A stretch of DNA of 64,000 nt from Motilibacter rhizosphaerae (GCF_004216915.1 NZ_SGXD01000001.1:62001-126000), one strand, 5' to 3'; numbered from the stretch's first letter, positions 16,444-25,213 are shown. Made by a program: numbers and translations. Notes: generated by a model from the sequence alone, not told the origin.

Positions 16444-16499
16444 TCCCCCTCGATCATGCACGTCCTGGGCGCCCAGGATGTGCATGATCGAGGGGGATG
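16442..16499. repeat. Long perfect-type palindrome (TGATCATGCA family) at the purB 3-prime end
   Basis: Two 29-bp arms with a single mismatch and no spacer, centred between 16470 and 16471. Each arm carries CATCCCCCT, then CGATCATGCA, then CCTGGGC. It begins 4 bp after the purB stop codon, so it probably serves as a terminator. It is the most complete copy of the intergenic repeat family. Confidence 0.85.
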
Positions 16500-16503
16500 G
16501 GGG

Positions 16504-17934
16504 CTAGAGGATCGCCGCCGGCGCGTACGCCGCAGCCTCCGGGTGCTCCGCCGCCACCTTCTCGACGCGCGCGACGACGTCGGCGACCTGGCGCTCGGCC
16601 GCGCCGGTGAACGACAGCGGCTCGGCGACGAGCACGTCGAGGTCCGTACGCGACAGCGGGAGCCGCGGGTCGGCGGCCAGCCGGTCGAGCAGGTCGTTGC
16701 GCTCGATCCCCTGCTGGCGCATCTCGAGCGCCACCGCCACCGCGTGCTCCTTGACCGCTTCGTGCGCCGTCTCCCGGCCGACGCCCGCCTTGACCGCGGC
16801 GACGAGCACCTTGGTGGTGGCGAGGAACGGCAGGTAGCGGTCGAGCTCGCGGGCCACGACCGCGGGGTAGGCGCCGAACTCGTCGAGCACCGTCAGGAAC
16901 GTCTCGAACAGCCCGTCGGTGGCGAAGAACGCGTCCGGCAGGGCGATCCGGCGCACGACCGAGTCGCTCACGTCGCCCTCGTTCCACTGCCCGCCGGCGA
17001 GCTCGGAGGCCATCGCCTGGTAGCCGCGGATGACGACCGCGAGCCCGTTGACGCGCTCGCACGAGCGGGTGTTCATCTTGTGCGGCATGGCCGACGAGCC
17101 CACCTGCCCGGCCTGGAACCCCTCGGTCACCAGCTCCTGCCCGGCCATCAGCCGGATCGTCGTCGCGAGGCTCGACGGGCCAGCCGCGACGTGCACGAGG
17201 GTGGAGATGACGTCCTGGTCGAGCGAGCGCGGGTAGACCTGGCCGACGCTGGTGAGCACGCGCGAGAAGCCCAGGTGGGCAGCCACCTTCTCCTCGAGCT
17301 CCGCGAGCTTGCCCGCGTCGCCCTCGAACAGGTCGAGCATGTCCTGGCCCGTGCCGACCGGTCCCTTGACGCCGCGCAGGGGGTAGCGGTCGAGCAGGTC
17401 CTGGACCCGCTCGTACGCCACGAGGATCTCGTCCGCGGCGCTCGCGAAGCGCTTGCCCAGGGTGGTCGCCTGCGCGGGGACGTTGTGGCTGCGCCCGGTC
17501 ATGACGAGGCCGCTGTGCTCGGCAGCGATGCGGGAGATCCGCACCAGCGCGGCGACGAGCCGCGTGCGGACCACCAGCAGGGACTCGCGCACCTGCATCT
17601 GCTCGACGTTCTCGGTGAGGTCGCGCGAGGTCATGCCCTTGTGCACGTGCTCGTGGCCGGCGAGCGCGTTGAACTCCTCGATGCGGGCCTTGACGTCGTG
17701 ACGCGTCACCCGCTCGCGCGCGGCGATCGAGTGCAGGTCGACGTCGTCGACGACCCGCTCGTAGTCCTCGATGACGCCGTCCGGCACCGCCACCCCGAGC
17801 TCGCGCTGCGCGCGCAGCACGGCGATCCAGAGGCGCCGCTCGAGCACGACCTTGGCGCTCGGCGCCCAGAGGGAGGCCAGCTGCTCGGAGGCGTAGCGGG
17901 TGGCGAGGACGTTCGGGATGGCGGGCTTCGTCAC
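16504..17934 (-). CDS. purB: Adenylosuccinate lyase
   Basis: 476 residues, normal length. The signature GSSAMPHKMN is at 279-288; MTGRSHNVPAQATTLGKR around 145-162 and the HEHVHKGMTSRDLTENV stretch around 94-110 add the other active-site segments. The enzyme splits SAICAR to AICAR and adenylosuccinate to AMP, both releasing fumarate, in purine synthesis. The GTG start 17934 lies inside the stop of the isochorismatase-fold gene (GTGA overlap), so purB is translated after it. A long palindrome follows the stop. Confidence 0.96.
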   Translation of the reverse strand: MTKPAIPNVLATRYASEQLASLWAPSAKVVLERRLWIAVLRAQRELGVAVPDGVIEDYERVVDDVDLHSIAARERVTRHDVKARIEEFNALAGHEHVHKGMTSRDLTENVEQMQVRESLLVVRTRLVAALVRISRIAAEHSGLVMTGRSHNVPAQATTLGKRFASAADEILVAYERVQDLLDRYPLRGVKGPVGTGQDMLDLFEGDAGKLAELEEKVAAHLGFSRVLTSVGQVYPRSLDQDVISTLVHVAAGPSSLATTIRLMAGQELVTEGFQAGQVGSSAMPHKMNTRSCERVNGLAVVIRGYQAMASELAGGQWNEGDVSDSVVRRIALPDAFFATDGLFETFLTVLDEFGAYPAVVARELDRYLPFLATTKVLVAAVKAGVGRETAHEAVKEHAVAVALEMRQQGIERNDLLDRLAADPRLPLSRTDLDVLVAEPLSFTGAAERQVADVVARVEKVAAEHPEAAAYAPAAIL

Positions 17935-18503
17935 ACCAGCATTGTCTCGCAGGTCCGGAGCAGCTCCTCCGTCGTCGCCAGGCGGGCCAGCCGCGGCAGG
18001 ATCGTCGCGACCGCGTCGTCGTGCGCGCTGGCCACGAGGTCGGTGACCGCGTCGCTGGCGACGACGATCTCGTAGCCCAGCTCGCGCGCGCTACGCGCGG
18101 TGGACTCGACGCCGATGCTGGTCGAGATCCCCGCCAGCAGCAGGGTCTTCACGCTGCGGCGGCGCAGCGCGAGGTCGAGTCCCGTCCCCACGAACGCGTC
18201 CCAGGCCCGCTTCGTCACGACGAGGTCGGAGTCGAGGAGCGGGACGCGCGGGTCGAGCTCGGCGAAGTCCGCCGCCGGCCGGATCGCGGGCGGGGCGGCG
18301 TCCGTGCGCGCCGGCGGGGCTGCCGGGTCGGGCTCGACGCGGGTGCGCACGACGGTCCATCCGGCGTCGTGGGCGAGCGAGGCCAGCCGAGCGCTGCGCT
18401 CGACGACCTCGTCGGCGGGGTGGACGGTCGGCAGCGCGGTGATGCCGCACTGGAGGTCGACGAGGACGAGCGCGACGGGTGCGGTGATGTCGGTGACGGG
18501 CAC
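17931..18503 (-). CDS. Isochorismatase-fold hydrolase with Gly at the nucleophile position
   Basis: 190 residues from GTG 18503, chosen for its GAGGAGC site; an upstream ATG at 18539 would place the operator within the gene. Asp16 (VLVDLQ) and Lys98 (VVTKRAWDAF) match the catalytic Asp and Lys. The usual Cys of cysteine hydrolases such as nicotinamidase is Gly131 (GISTSIGVESTAR), as in true isochorismatases EntB/PhzD. So it is probably not a thiol amidohydrolase. It is coupled to purB by a 4-bp overlap and diverges from a MarR gene across a perfect dyad. Confidence 0.75.
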   Translation of the reverse strand: MPVTDITAPVALVLVDLQCGITALPTVHPADEVVERSARLASLAHDAGWTVVRTRVEPDPAAPPARTDAAPPAIRPAADFAELDPRVPLLDSDLVVTKRAWDAFVGTGLDLALRRRSVKTLLLAGISTSIGVESTARSARELGYEIVVASDAVTDLVASAHDDAVATILPRLARLATTEELLRTCETMLV

Positions 18504-18533
18504 GGGTGCTCCTCGGGGTTCGACTGGGATGCA

Positions 18534-18577
18534 CAGCAAGGCTGTCCTTCTCCGGGCCGAGATGTCAAGCCTTGCTG
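18534..18577. promoter_or_regulatory. Operator-like dyad between isochorismatase-fold and MarR genes
   Basis: CAGCAAGGCT (18534-18543) and AGCCTTGCTG (18568-18577) are perfect inverted repeats 24 bp apart. TTGACA next to the second arm on the minus strand may be a -35 element. Its place between divergent genes suggests the MarR product binds here. Confidence 0.6.
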
Positions 18578-18603
18578 CGCAGTCCTGCTGCTAGTCTTCG
18601 TCC

Positions 18604-19032
18604 GTGTCCCAGGACCGGGCCGCTGACGTCGCCGCCGAGCTCCGCCTCCAGGTCGGCCGCCTGGTGCGCCGCGTCCGGAGCGACGACCCGCGGCCGAGCG
18701 CCCTCACCCAGGTCCTCGGCCTGCTCGACCGGGAGGGCCCGCTGACGACGAGCGAGCTCGCCGCCCGCCAGCGCGTACGCCCGCAGTCGATGGCCCGCAC
18801 CGTCGGCACCCTCGTCGACGAGGGGCTCGTCGAGCGGCGTACGGACCCCGGCGACGCGCGCAAGTCCCCGCTGCACCTCAGCGACGCGGGTCGCGCGGCC
18901 CTCGACGACGAGCGGGAGCGCCGCCGCGACTGGCTCGCGCAGGCCGTCCGCGACGAGCTGTCGACCGAGGAGCAGGAACTCCTCGCCAGGTCGTTGCCAC
19001 TGCTCGCCCGGCTCACGACCTGGGAGCGCTGA
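18604..19032 (+). CDS. MarR-family transcriptional regulator
   Basis: 142 residues. The winged helix spans about 35-100: TQVLGLLDREGPLTTSELAARQRVRPQSMARTVGTLVDEGLVER is the helix-turn-helix and RRTDPGDARKSPLHLSDAGRAAL the wing, with the usual D-x-R. N- and C-terminal helices form the dimer. GTG start 18604. It probably controls itself and the divergent isochorismatase-fold gene (and perhaps purB) through the dyad at 18534-18577. The ligand is unknown. Confidence 0.88.
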   Translation: MSQDRAADVAAELRLQVGRLVRRVRSDDPRPSALTQVLGLLDREGPLTTSELAARQRVRPQSMARTVGTLVDEGLVERRTDPGDARKSPLHLSDAGRAALDDERERRRDWLAQAVRDELSTEEQELLARSLPLLARLTTWER

Positions 19033-19069
19033 CCCTCCAGTCCGCGGCATCGCCGGCCGACACTGGGCT

Positions 19070-20022
19070 GTGCCGGCGCACCGCCTCCTCGCCCTGCCCG
19101 CCCTGCTCGCGGCGCTGACGCCGTACGCCGGGGCGGGCCCCGTCCGCTGCCCGGCACGACCTGCCCCGTCCTGCCGCGCGACGACGTGTGGCACGCCGAC
19201 GTCAGCCACCTCCCCGTCGCCGCCCGCAGTGCGCAGTGGCTGGCGCGGATGTCGCCGCAGCGGCACCTGCACCCCGACTTCGGGCCGTCGTACGGCGCGC
19301 AGCCCGTCCCGTACGGCATCCCCGTCAGCGTCGTCTCCGGCCGGCACGCGAAGGTGACGGTGTCGTTCCGGTACGCCGCGGAGAGCGACCGCGTCGCGTA
19401 CCCGCTGGGGCGCGACACGCAGATCGAGGGCGGTGCGGCGGCGCCAGGTGACCGGCACGCCGTCGTGGTGGACGCAGCGACCTGCCGGCTCTACGAGACG
19501 TGGGACACGCGGCTCGTGCACGGACGCTGGAGCGCGGGGTCGGGCGCCATGTGGGACCTGCGCAGCGACGCGCTGCGTCCGGACGGCTGGACCTCGGCCG
19601 ATGCGGCAGGACTGCCGATCCTGCCGGGACTCTTGCGCTACGACGAGGTACGTGCCGGCCACGTCGACCACGCCGTCCGCTTCACCACGGACGTCACCGA
19701 CCGCGCGCACGTCTGGCCGGCGCGCCACGACGCCGGCAGCGTGTCCGACCCGCGGTTCCCGCCGATGGGGGCGCGGTTCCGCTTGAAGGTGGGCTATCCC
19801 TTGACGGGTCTGCGACCGGACACGCGGGCGGTGCTGCAGGCGATGAAGACGTATGGGCTCATCCTCGCGGACAACGGATCACCTTGGTACGTCGGGGGAA
19901 TTGCTGACGCTCGTTGGCCGTCGGGCATGCTCGACGAGCTGAAGGCTCTGCCAGCAAGTGCTTTCGAGGCCGTCGACGAGTCGTCGCTGATGCGGAGCCC
20001 CGGCAGTGGTCGGGTGCGCTGA
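19070..20022 (+). pseudogene. Conserved secreted protein, apparently frameshifted just after its signal peptide
   Basis: A signal peptide starts at GTG 19070 (MPAHRLLALPALLAALTPYA) in one frame. The mature protein, from about residue PLPGTTCPVLPRDDVWHAD to the stop at 20020-20022, lies in another frame. The switch falls in the G/C-run around 19130-19155 and would be repaired by one inserted base. The mature frame has no ATG, GTG or TTG upstream until GTG 19186, which would remove the signal and first Cys. The body (LHPDFGPSYGAQPVPYGIP, GDRHAVVVDAATCRLYETWD, SGAMWDLRSDALRPDGWTSADAAGLPILPG) matches a widespread secreted family of unknown function. Sequencing error and real decay are both possible. 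Confidence 0.7.
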
Positions 20023-20053
20023 GCGGGCGCTCTTGGCCGTGCGCGCGGCCGTG

Positions 20054-20079
20054 CAGTTGATCAGGCTGCCCGATCATGT
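20054..20079. repeat. Degenerate copy of the AGTTGATC...GATCAACT palindrome
   Basis: AGTTGATCAGGCTGCCCGAT followed by CATGTT resembles, imperfectly, the clean palindrome at 21301-21325. The two copies flank the 2OG-Fe(II) oxygenase gene. Confidence 0.45.
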
Positions 20080-20275
20080 TGGTGGGGGCCGCGCAGCGGC
20101 GTGAATGAGCGGGAAGACGCCGTTCGCACTGATGCGGAAGGGTTTGGCGCCGTACGAGACGGTACGCCTCACGCGATCGGCCGCATGGGGATGCGGCACT
20201 GGACCATTGCCGTATCGTCGCAGGAGCAACGGATCCGGCGCTGAGCATGCGCGCCGAGGAGTGGAGAGGTAGGGG

Positions 20276-21154
20276 ATGGACGTCGCGGCCGCCCAGTCCA
20301 GCACGGAGGCTGCCGTCGTCCTGAACGGCACCGACATCCCGCTCGCCGACCTGCTCAACCCCGACCTCGTCGCTCGCGCGGCCAGCCAGCGGGAGCAGTT
20401 CGCGACGGCCGCGCCCTACCCGCACATCGTGCTGGACGACCTGTTCTCGCCGGTCTTCCTCGACCAGACCCTCCCCGAGTTCGACGCGCTGCAGGACGGG
20501 GGCTGGATGGAGTTCCGCAACGAGCGCGAGACGACTCGACGCTCACGCCCTCAGGCCCAGTTCGGCCCGGCGACGCAGCTCTACTTCGACCTCGTGTCGT
20601 CCCCCCGCTTCATCGCCTTCCTCAGCGAGCTGACCGGCATCACGGGGCTCGTGGCGGACCCGCTGCTCAGGGGCGGGGGGATGCACGAGAGCCGCCCCGG
20701 CGGCAAGTTCGACGTGCACCTGGACTTCGCGAAGCACCCGGTCACCCAGCTCGACAACCGGCTGACGCTGATCACGTACCTGAACCACGGCTGGCAGCGC
20801 GAGTGGGGCGGCGTCCTCGAGCTGTGGGACGCCGACACCGGGCGTTGCGCCGCGGACGTGGTGCCGGTGTTCGGCAGGACGCTGCTGTTCGCCCACACGC
20901 CGAGGAGCCTGCACGGGCACCCGGTCGGCATCACGCCGCCCGACGGGCGTGGCCGGCGCTCGCTGACGGCCTACTACTACACCAACGGGCGCGACGACGA
21001 GGCCGCGGCGGAGCGCTTCACGACCTACTTCGCACCGAAGCCGGCGCTCACCGGGCGCGAGCGGGCCGGGGAGGTGGCGCGCGCGGTCGTCCCGCCGGTC
21101 CTGTACGACGCGGCGCGCGGCCTGGTCCGGCGTGCGGGGCGCGGCGGGAACTGA
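20276..21154 (+). CDS. 2-oxoglutarate/Fe(II)-dependent oxygenase (prolyl-hydroxylase-like)
   Basis: 292 residues. His148 and Asp150 (KFDVHLDF) and a later His in SLHGHP (213-215) form the Fe(II) facial triad; Arg near 226 (GRGRRSL) would bind 2-oxoglutarate. YPHIVLDDLFSP at the start and LTLITYLNHGWQREWGGVLELW are typical of the 2OG-FeII_Oxy_3 / Ofd1-like group, which hydroxylates protein or small-molecule substrates, often sugars or peptides in biosynthetic loci. ATG 20276 has GGAGAGG upstream. It stands alone between two copies of a palindromic repeat. Confidence 0.85.
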   Translation: MDVAAAQSSTEAAVVLNGTDIPLADLLNPDLVARAASQREQFATAAPYPHIVLDDLFSPVFLDQTLPEFDALQDGGWMEFRNERETTRRSRPQAQFGPATQLYFDLVSSPRFIAFLSELTGITGLVADPLLRGGGMHESRPGGKFDVHLDFAKHPVTQLDNRLTLITYLNHGWQREWGGVLELWDADTGRCAADVVPVFGRTLLFAHTPRSLHGHPVGITPPDGRGRRSLTAYYYTNGRDDEAAAERFTTYFAPKPALTGRERAGEVARAVVPPVLYDAARGLVRRAGRGGN

Positions 21155-21263
21155 GGTGGGTCGGAGCAGCACGGAGTGGTAGCCGCCAGCACCAGGTGGC
21201 GGCCGAGGGGGTGGTATCTCGTGCTGGCGGCGGTCAGTTCGTGCAGCCGGCCCACCCTCACCT

Positions 21264-21288
21264 CCCCGTGATCATGCAGATCTTGGGC
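21264..21288. repeat. Intergenic TGATCATGCA repeat, single half
   Basis: CCCCGTGATCATGCAGATCT followed by TGGGC, in the gap after the oxygenase gene. The inverted second half is absent. Confidence 0.75.
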
Positions 21289-21300
21289 TTGGCCGGTGCT

Positions 21301-21325
21301 AGTTGATCGGGTTACCCGATCAACT
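21301..21325. repeat. Perfect 12-bp-arm palindrome, second repeat family
   Basis: AGTTGATCGGGT (21301-21312) and ACCCGATCAACT (21314-21325) pair perfectly around one central T. It could be a terminator stem or a protein-binding site in the 259-bp gap before the second DUF222 gene. A worn copy lies at 20054-20079. Confidence 0.7.
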
Positions 21326-21413
21326 GGGGTGACGGCGCGTGGCCGAGGAGTGGCTGTGCGGCAGCGGTTTCTGCTGACCCGACTCTGTCAGTGGTGGGTC
21401 GTACGGTGTTCGC

Positions 21414-22685
21414 ATGAGCTCGAGCAGCAGCCCGTCGCGCGACCCCCGGTCGGGGTCGTCGCGCGGCCTCGCGCTGCTCGAGAAGCACGCGGCGATCGCC
21501 CGCCTGCAGGCGGAGTTCCTGGCCGAGCTGGCCGAGTTCGACGCCGGCGGCGAGTTCGTGGCCGACAACCAGGTGACCGCGCAGGCCTGGCTGCGGCACC
21601 ACGCGCGGATGGACGCCCTCGACGCCCGGCGCGCGGTCACCGCCGCCCGGGCGCTGCGCGACCTACCGCGGACCGCTGCCGCGCTGGCGGCTGGTGAGGT
21701 GAGCGTCCGGCACGTCGACGAGCTCGCCGCCGGGCACACGTTGCTCGGCCCGCACGTCATGCTCGAAGCCGAAGACACCCTGCTGCCGCTCGCGAAGGCC
21801 GCCGCACCCGCGGACGTGCGTACCGGGGTCGCCCGCATCGAGGAGGCCGTCGGCGCGGACGAGTCGCGGGAGGAGAAGGCGCAGCGGATCCACGACAGCC
21901 GCTACCTGCTGCTCTCCACCGGCATGGACGGCACCGTCCTCATCACCGGACGGCTCGACCGCGCGCACGGCATGCTGGTCCAGAAGGCGATCCGCGCCGG
22001 ATCCCGACCCAACCCCGAGCCCGGGCAGACCGTCGACCCCCGCACCGCCGCCCAGCGCCAAGCGGATGCGCTCGTCGAGATCGTCCAGACCCACCTCGGC
22101 TCCCAGCCCGGCGTCACCAGCCTGCGCCTCGACACCACCCTCGTCGTCGACCTCCCCACCCTGCGCGACGAGCTCGACCCCGGCGACGGGCACACGGGGA
22201 TCAGCGCCATCCTCGGGACGGCGTTCACCGCCGCCGAGCTCCGCTACCTCACCTGCACCGCTGACGTGAGCGTCCTGCTCACCGCCACGCTCAGCCCGCA
22301 CGCCACCAAGCCTGAGCAGGACCCCGAGGTCCGCTCCGCGCCCGGCGTGCCGCTCGCCCTCGGCCGGGAGACCCGCCTCGCCACCCGAGCCCAACTGAAA
22401 GCCCTCTGGGTACGCGACGGCGGCTGCATCGCCCCCGGCTGCCGCAACCGCAGAGTCCAAGCCCACCACGTGCAGCACTGGTCACAAGGAGGCGCCACCG
22501 ACCTCAGCAACATGTGCCTGCTCTGCAGCCGCCACCACCACTTGCTCCACCAAGGCGGCTGGCAACTCGAACCCGACCCCGACCGACCAGGACGGTTCCG
22601 CTGGCGACCACCCGACGGCGGACCACCCGTACCCGCCACCCACGCGAGCGACCGGAACCCCGGCACCACCACGGGCCTGTGGTGA
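21414..22685 (+). CDS. DUF222 / HNH endonuclease-domain protein, copy 2
   Basis: 423 residues. The DUF222 region has QAWLRHHARMDALDARRAV and LAAGEVSVRHVDELAAGH. The HNH region at about 333-385 has CIAPGC, VQAHHVQHWSQGG and LCSRHHHLLHQGGW. It is similar to copy 1 over the whole length, including the C-terminal RPPDGGPPVP...DRNPGTTTGLW tail. Start ATG 21414. Unlike copies 1 and 3 the upstream sequence (TCGTACGGTGTTCGCA) only loosely resembles an SOS box and lacks the right spacing. Confidence 0.87.
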   Translation: MSSSSSPSRDPRSGSSRGLALLEKHAAIARLQAEFLAELAEFDAGGEFVADNQVTAQAWLRHHARMDALDARRAVTAARALRDLPRTAAALAAGEVSVRHVDELAAGHTLLGPHVMLEAEDTLLPLAKAAAPADVRTGVARIEEAVGADESREEKAQRIHDSRYLLLSTGMDGTVLITGRLDRAHGMLVQKAIRAGSRPNPEPGQTVDPRTAAQRQADALVEIVQTHLGSQPGVTSLRLDTTLVVDLPTLRDELDPGDGHTGISAILGTAFTAAELRYLTCTADVSVLLTATLSPHATKPEQDPEVRSAPGVPLALGRETRLATRAQLKALWVRDGGCIAPGCRNRRVQAHHVQHWSQGGATDLSNMCLLCSRHHHLLHQGGWQLEPDPDRPGRFRWRPPDGGPPVPATHASDRNPGTTTGLW

Positions 22686-22747
22686 GCACCGAGGTGACGT
22701 CGCCCTGCGCCCGGGCATGCTCACCGCTGACGAGGAGGAGGGCGTCC

Positions 22748-23623
22748 GTGCTGGTGGAGGTCGACCGGAGCAGCGTGCACGCGGGCGACGACGTGCGCTC
22801 GCACGAGCACTGGACCGAGGTCGACCCGGCGTGGACGGTGGAGGAACTGCTCGCGTCCGTGCAGCCCGACGTGGACGTGCAGGGCGGGTCGACCTGGATC
22901 TGCTGCTGGGGCGGCGAGCCCTTCGCGGTCTGGTGCTCGCGCGACCGCCGGGTCCGTACGTGGCGGCCCGAGGTGCGCACGGTGGCGGACCTCGGCGGAG
23001 GACCGCGGCTGTTCTTCGACTACTGGTCGACCGCCGACCCCGACTGGCTGCTCGCCGCCGTCGAGCGCGGCGCACTCGCGGACCGCTGGGCCCTGCGCCA
23101 GCAGTGGGACGACGTGCTGCGCGCGAGGGAGGAGGCCGAGTGGCGCGAGCGGGCCCGTACCTCGTCCGACCGCCTGCTCACCCCCGAGGCGGTAGCCGCG
23201 CTCGAGGGCTTCGGCGCCGCGCTCGACCCGCACGGCGAGGGGTACTGCCGTGCCGTGCTCGGTGAGGAGGAGTGGCGGGTCAGCGTCGTGGGCAGCTGGC
23301 TCTCGCTCGTCTCGCCGCACGGGTACACCGGTTCCGCGGACAGCCGCCTCGCCGCGGAGACCTGGCTCGTGGCCGCCGTGGGCGCGGCCTGGCTCGCTGC
23401 CACCGGCACCGTCCGGGACCTCCCGCCAGCGGTCGAGCCCGTCCACCGGTCCGGCCAGTGGGTCGTGCCGGTCGCCCACGGCACGCTGAGGATGCGCGGC
23501 CGGGACGACGCGCTCGCGGCCGCGGCGTACGCCTCGATGTCCGTCCGGCAGGTCGTGGGACTCCTCCGCGACGGCGTGCTCGTCGCGCCCGCGCGACGAC
23601 GGTGGTGGCGCCGGGGGTCGTGA
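22748..23623 (+). CDS. Uncharacterised cytoplasmic protein
   Basis: 291 residues from GTG 22748, which has GAGGAGG about 8 bases upstream; the same frame stays open further upstream but overlaps the DUF222 gene. No family recognised. Visible features: an acidic, Trp-rich first half (WTEVDPAWTVEELL, WICCWGGEPFAVWCSRDRRVRTWRPE), a helix with RQQWDDVLRAREEAEWRERARTSSDRLL, and a basic C-terminus (APARRRWWRRGS). No signal peptide or clear membrane span. It is followed by 174 bp of spacer before the reductase operon. Function unknown. Confidence 0.7.
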   Translation: MLVEVDRSSVHAGDDVRSHEHWTEVDPAWTVEELLASVQPDVDVQGGSTWICCWGGEPFAVWCSRDRRVRTWRPEVRTVADLGGGPRLFFDYWSTADPDWLLAAVERGALADRWALRQQWDDVLRAREEAEWRERARTSSDRLLTPEAVAALEGFGAALDPHGEGYCRAVLGEEEWRVSVVGSWLSLVSPHGYTGSADSRLAAETWLVAAVGAAWLAATGTVRDLPPAVEPVHRSGQWVVPVAHGTLRMRGRDDALAAAAYASMSVRQVVGLLRDGVLVAPARRRWWRRGS

Positions 23624-23797
23624 CCGGCGGCGCGGGCCCAGCCGCGTACCTGACCAGCACCTGACCACCCCTCCCGTGACGGCGACGACCTGCGCCACCA
23701 GCGGCGTTGACCACAGCGAGCGAGCCGCGGCCACCCTCACAGGAACGCCACAGCCCCGGCACAGGCTCGCGCCAGCACCACTCCCGATCCTCGGAGC

Positions 23798-25213
23798 ATG
23801 ACGTTGACCGCCACCACTCCCCCGGCGCCGCCGCCGGCGCGAGCGCGCCGGGCGCCGCGGCCGCCCCGGCCGACGCGCCGCGCCTGGCACGGCGACGCGG
23901 TCGGCACGATGACGGTCGCCAGCCTCGTGGTCGTCGTCGCCCTGTGGCTGCACGACCGCGGCGTGCAGGACCTCACCGGCAGCACGGGCACGCTGCTCAC
24001 CTCCAGCGGCCGGCTGCTCGGGCTGCTCGCGTCCGACCTGCTGCTCGTCCAGTGCCTGCTCATGGCGCGCATCCCCTGGGCGGAGCGGCGCTGGGGCCAG
24101 GACACGCTGGCGCGCTGGCACCGGGTCCTGGGGTTCACCTCGTTCTGGACGATGGCCGCGCACGTCGTCGTCATCACCCTCGGCTACGACGCGACCAGCC
24201 CCAAGGGCCTCGTCGCCGAGACGTGGGACCTCGTCTGGGACTACCCCGGCATGCTGCTCGCGGTCGCCGCGACGGCCTGCCTGGTCATGGTCGTCGTCAC
24301 CTCGGTCCGGGCAGCGCGCCGCCGGCTGCGCTACGAGTCGTGGCACCTGCTGCACCTCTACGCCTACCTCGGCGTCGGCCTCGCCCTCCCCCACCAGGTC
24401 TGGACGGGCACGGACTTCATCAGCTCCCCGCTGGCCCGCAGCTACTGGTGGACGCTGTGGGGCGCTGCTGCCGTAGCCACCCTCGTCTTCCGCGTGGCCC
24501 TGCCGCTCGGACTCTCCTGGCGCCACCGGCTCGAGGTCGTGCGCGTCGTCCCCGAGGGCCCGCGCGTGGTCTCTGTCCACCTCAAGGGCCGCCGGCTCGA
24601 CAAGCTGGCCGTGGAGGCGGGGCAGTTCCTCGTGCTGCGCTTCCTCGACGGGGAGGGCTGGACCCGGGCCAACCCGTACAGCCTCTCGGCGTCGCCGCAC
24701 CCCTCGCTGCTCCGCGTCACCATCGCCGACGCCGGCGACGGCAGCGCGCGGGCACGGCACCTCCGGCCCGGCACCAGGGTGCTGTTCGAGGGCCCGTACG
24801 GCCGGCTGACCCTCGGCGTCCGCGACGACCACCGGCGCCCGGTCGTCCTGCTCGGCGCCGGGGTGGGGATCACCCCGCTGCGCGCCCTGCTCGAGGAGCT
24901 GCCCCCCGAGGTGCCCGCCACCCTGCTGGTCCGCGCCCGCGACGAGGACGAGGTGCTCTTCCGCCGCGAGCTCGAGACGCTCGCGATGCAGCGCAAGGCC
25001 ACGGTGCACTACCTGCTCGGCCCGCGCGCCGGCGACGGGTCGTGGCTCCCCCGCGGCTGGGACCCGTCCGCGCTGCGCCGCCTCGCCCCGCACGTCGCCG
25101 CCGCCGACGTCTTCGTCTGCGGGCCCACCGCGTGGGCCGACGCCGCCGCGGCTGCGGCCGAGCGCGCCGGCACCCCCGTGAGCCGCGTCCACCAGGAGCG
25201 CTTCTCGTGGTGA
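23798..25213 (+). CDS. Ferric-reductase-like membrane ferredoxin reductase (FAD/NAD domain)
   Basis: 471 residues. About 60-230 hold six membrane helices of the ferric-reductase-like domain with haem-ligand His residues (ARWHRVLGFTSFWTMAAHVVV, YESWHLLHLYAYLG). The cytoplasmic half is a ferredoxin-NADP reductase: RANPYSLSASP binds FAD, GPYGRLTLG and LLGAGVGITPLRALLEEL bind the pyridine nucleotide, and VFVCGPTAWADAAA ends the domain. It presumably moves electrons across the membrane to the FMN-binding protein encoded two genes on, which the adjacent ApbE flavinylates. Its end overlaps a tiny GTG open frame. Confidence 0.88.
   Translation: MTLTATTPPAPPPARARRAPRPPRPTRRAWHGDAVGTMTVASLVVVVALWLHDRGVQDLTGSTGTLLTSSGRLLGLLASDLLLVQCLLMARIPWAERRWGQDTLARWHRVLGFTSFWTMAAHVVVITLGYDATSPKGLVAETWDLVWDYPGMLLAVAATACLVMVVVTSVRAARRRLRYESWHLLHLYAYLGVGLALPHQVWTGTDFISSPLARSYWWTLWGAAAVATLVFRVALPLGLSWRHRLEVVRVVPEGPRVVSVHLKGRRLDKLAVEAGQFLVLRFLDGEGWTRANPYSLSASPHPSLLRVTIADAGDGSARARHLRPGTRVLFEGPYGRLTLGVRDDHRRPVVLLGAGVGITPLRALLEELPPEVPATLLVRARDEDEVLFRRELETLAMQRKATVHYLLGPRAGDGSWLPRGWDPSALRRLAPHVAAADVFVCGPTAWADAAAAAAERAGTPVSRVHQERFSW

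Noticed and set aside
16438-18075. Plus-strand frame of 545 residues opposite purB
   Set aside because: Shadow of purB and its upstream gene. It starts in the palindrome.
21380-21420. SOS box for the second DUF222 gene
   Set aside because: TCGTACGGTGTTCGCA has mismatches in both halves and a 3-bp spacer. Not a valid LexA site.
22721-25192. Very long open frame on the minus strand (823 residues)
   Set aside because: It is antisense to the hypothetical gene and the ferric-reductase-like gene, has low-complexity composition (Gly/Arg/Pro/His), and no motif. High GC keeps such shadow frames open.
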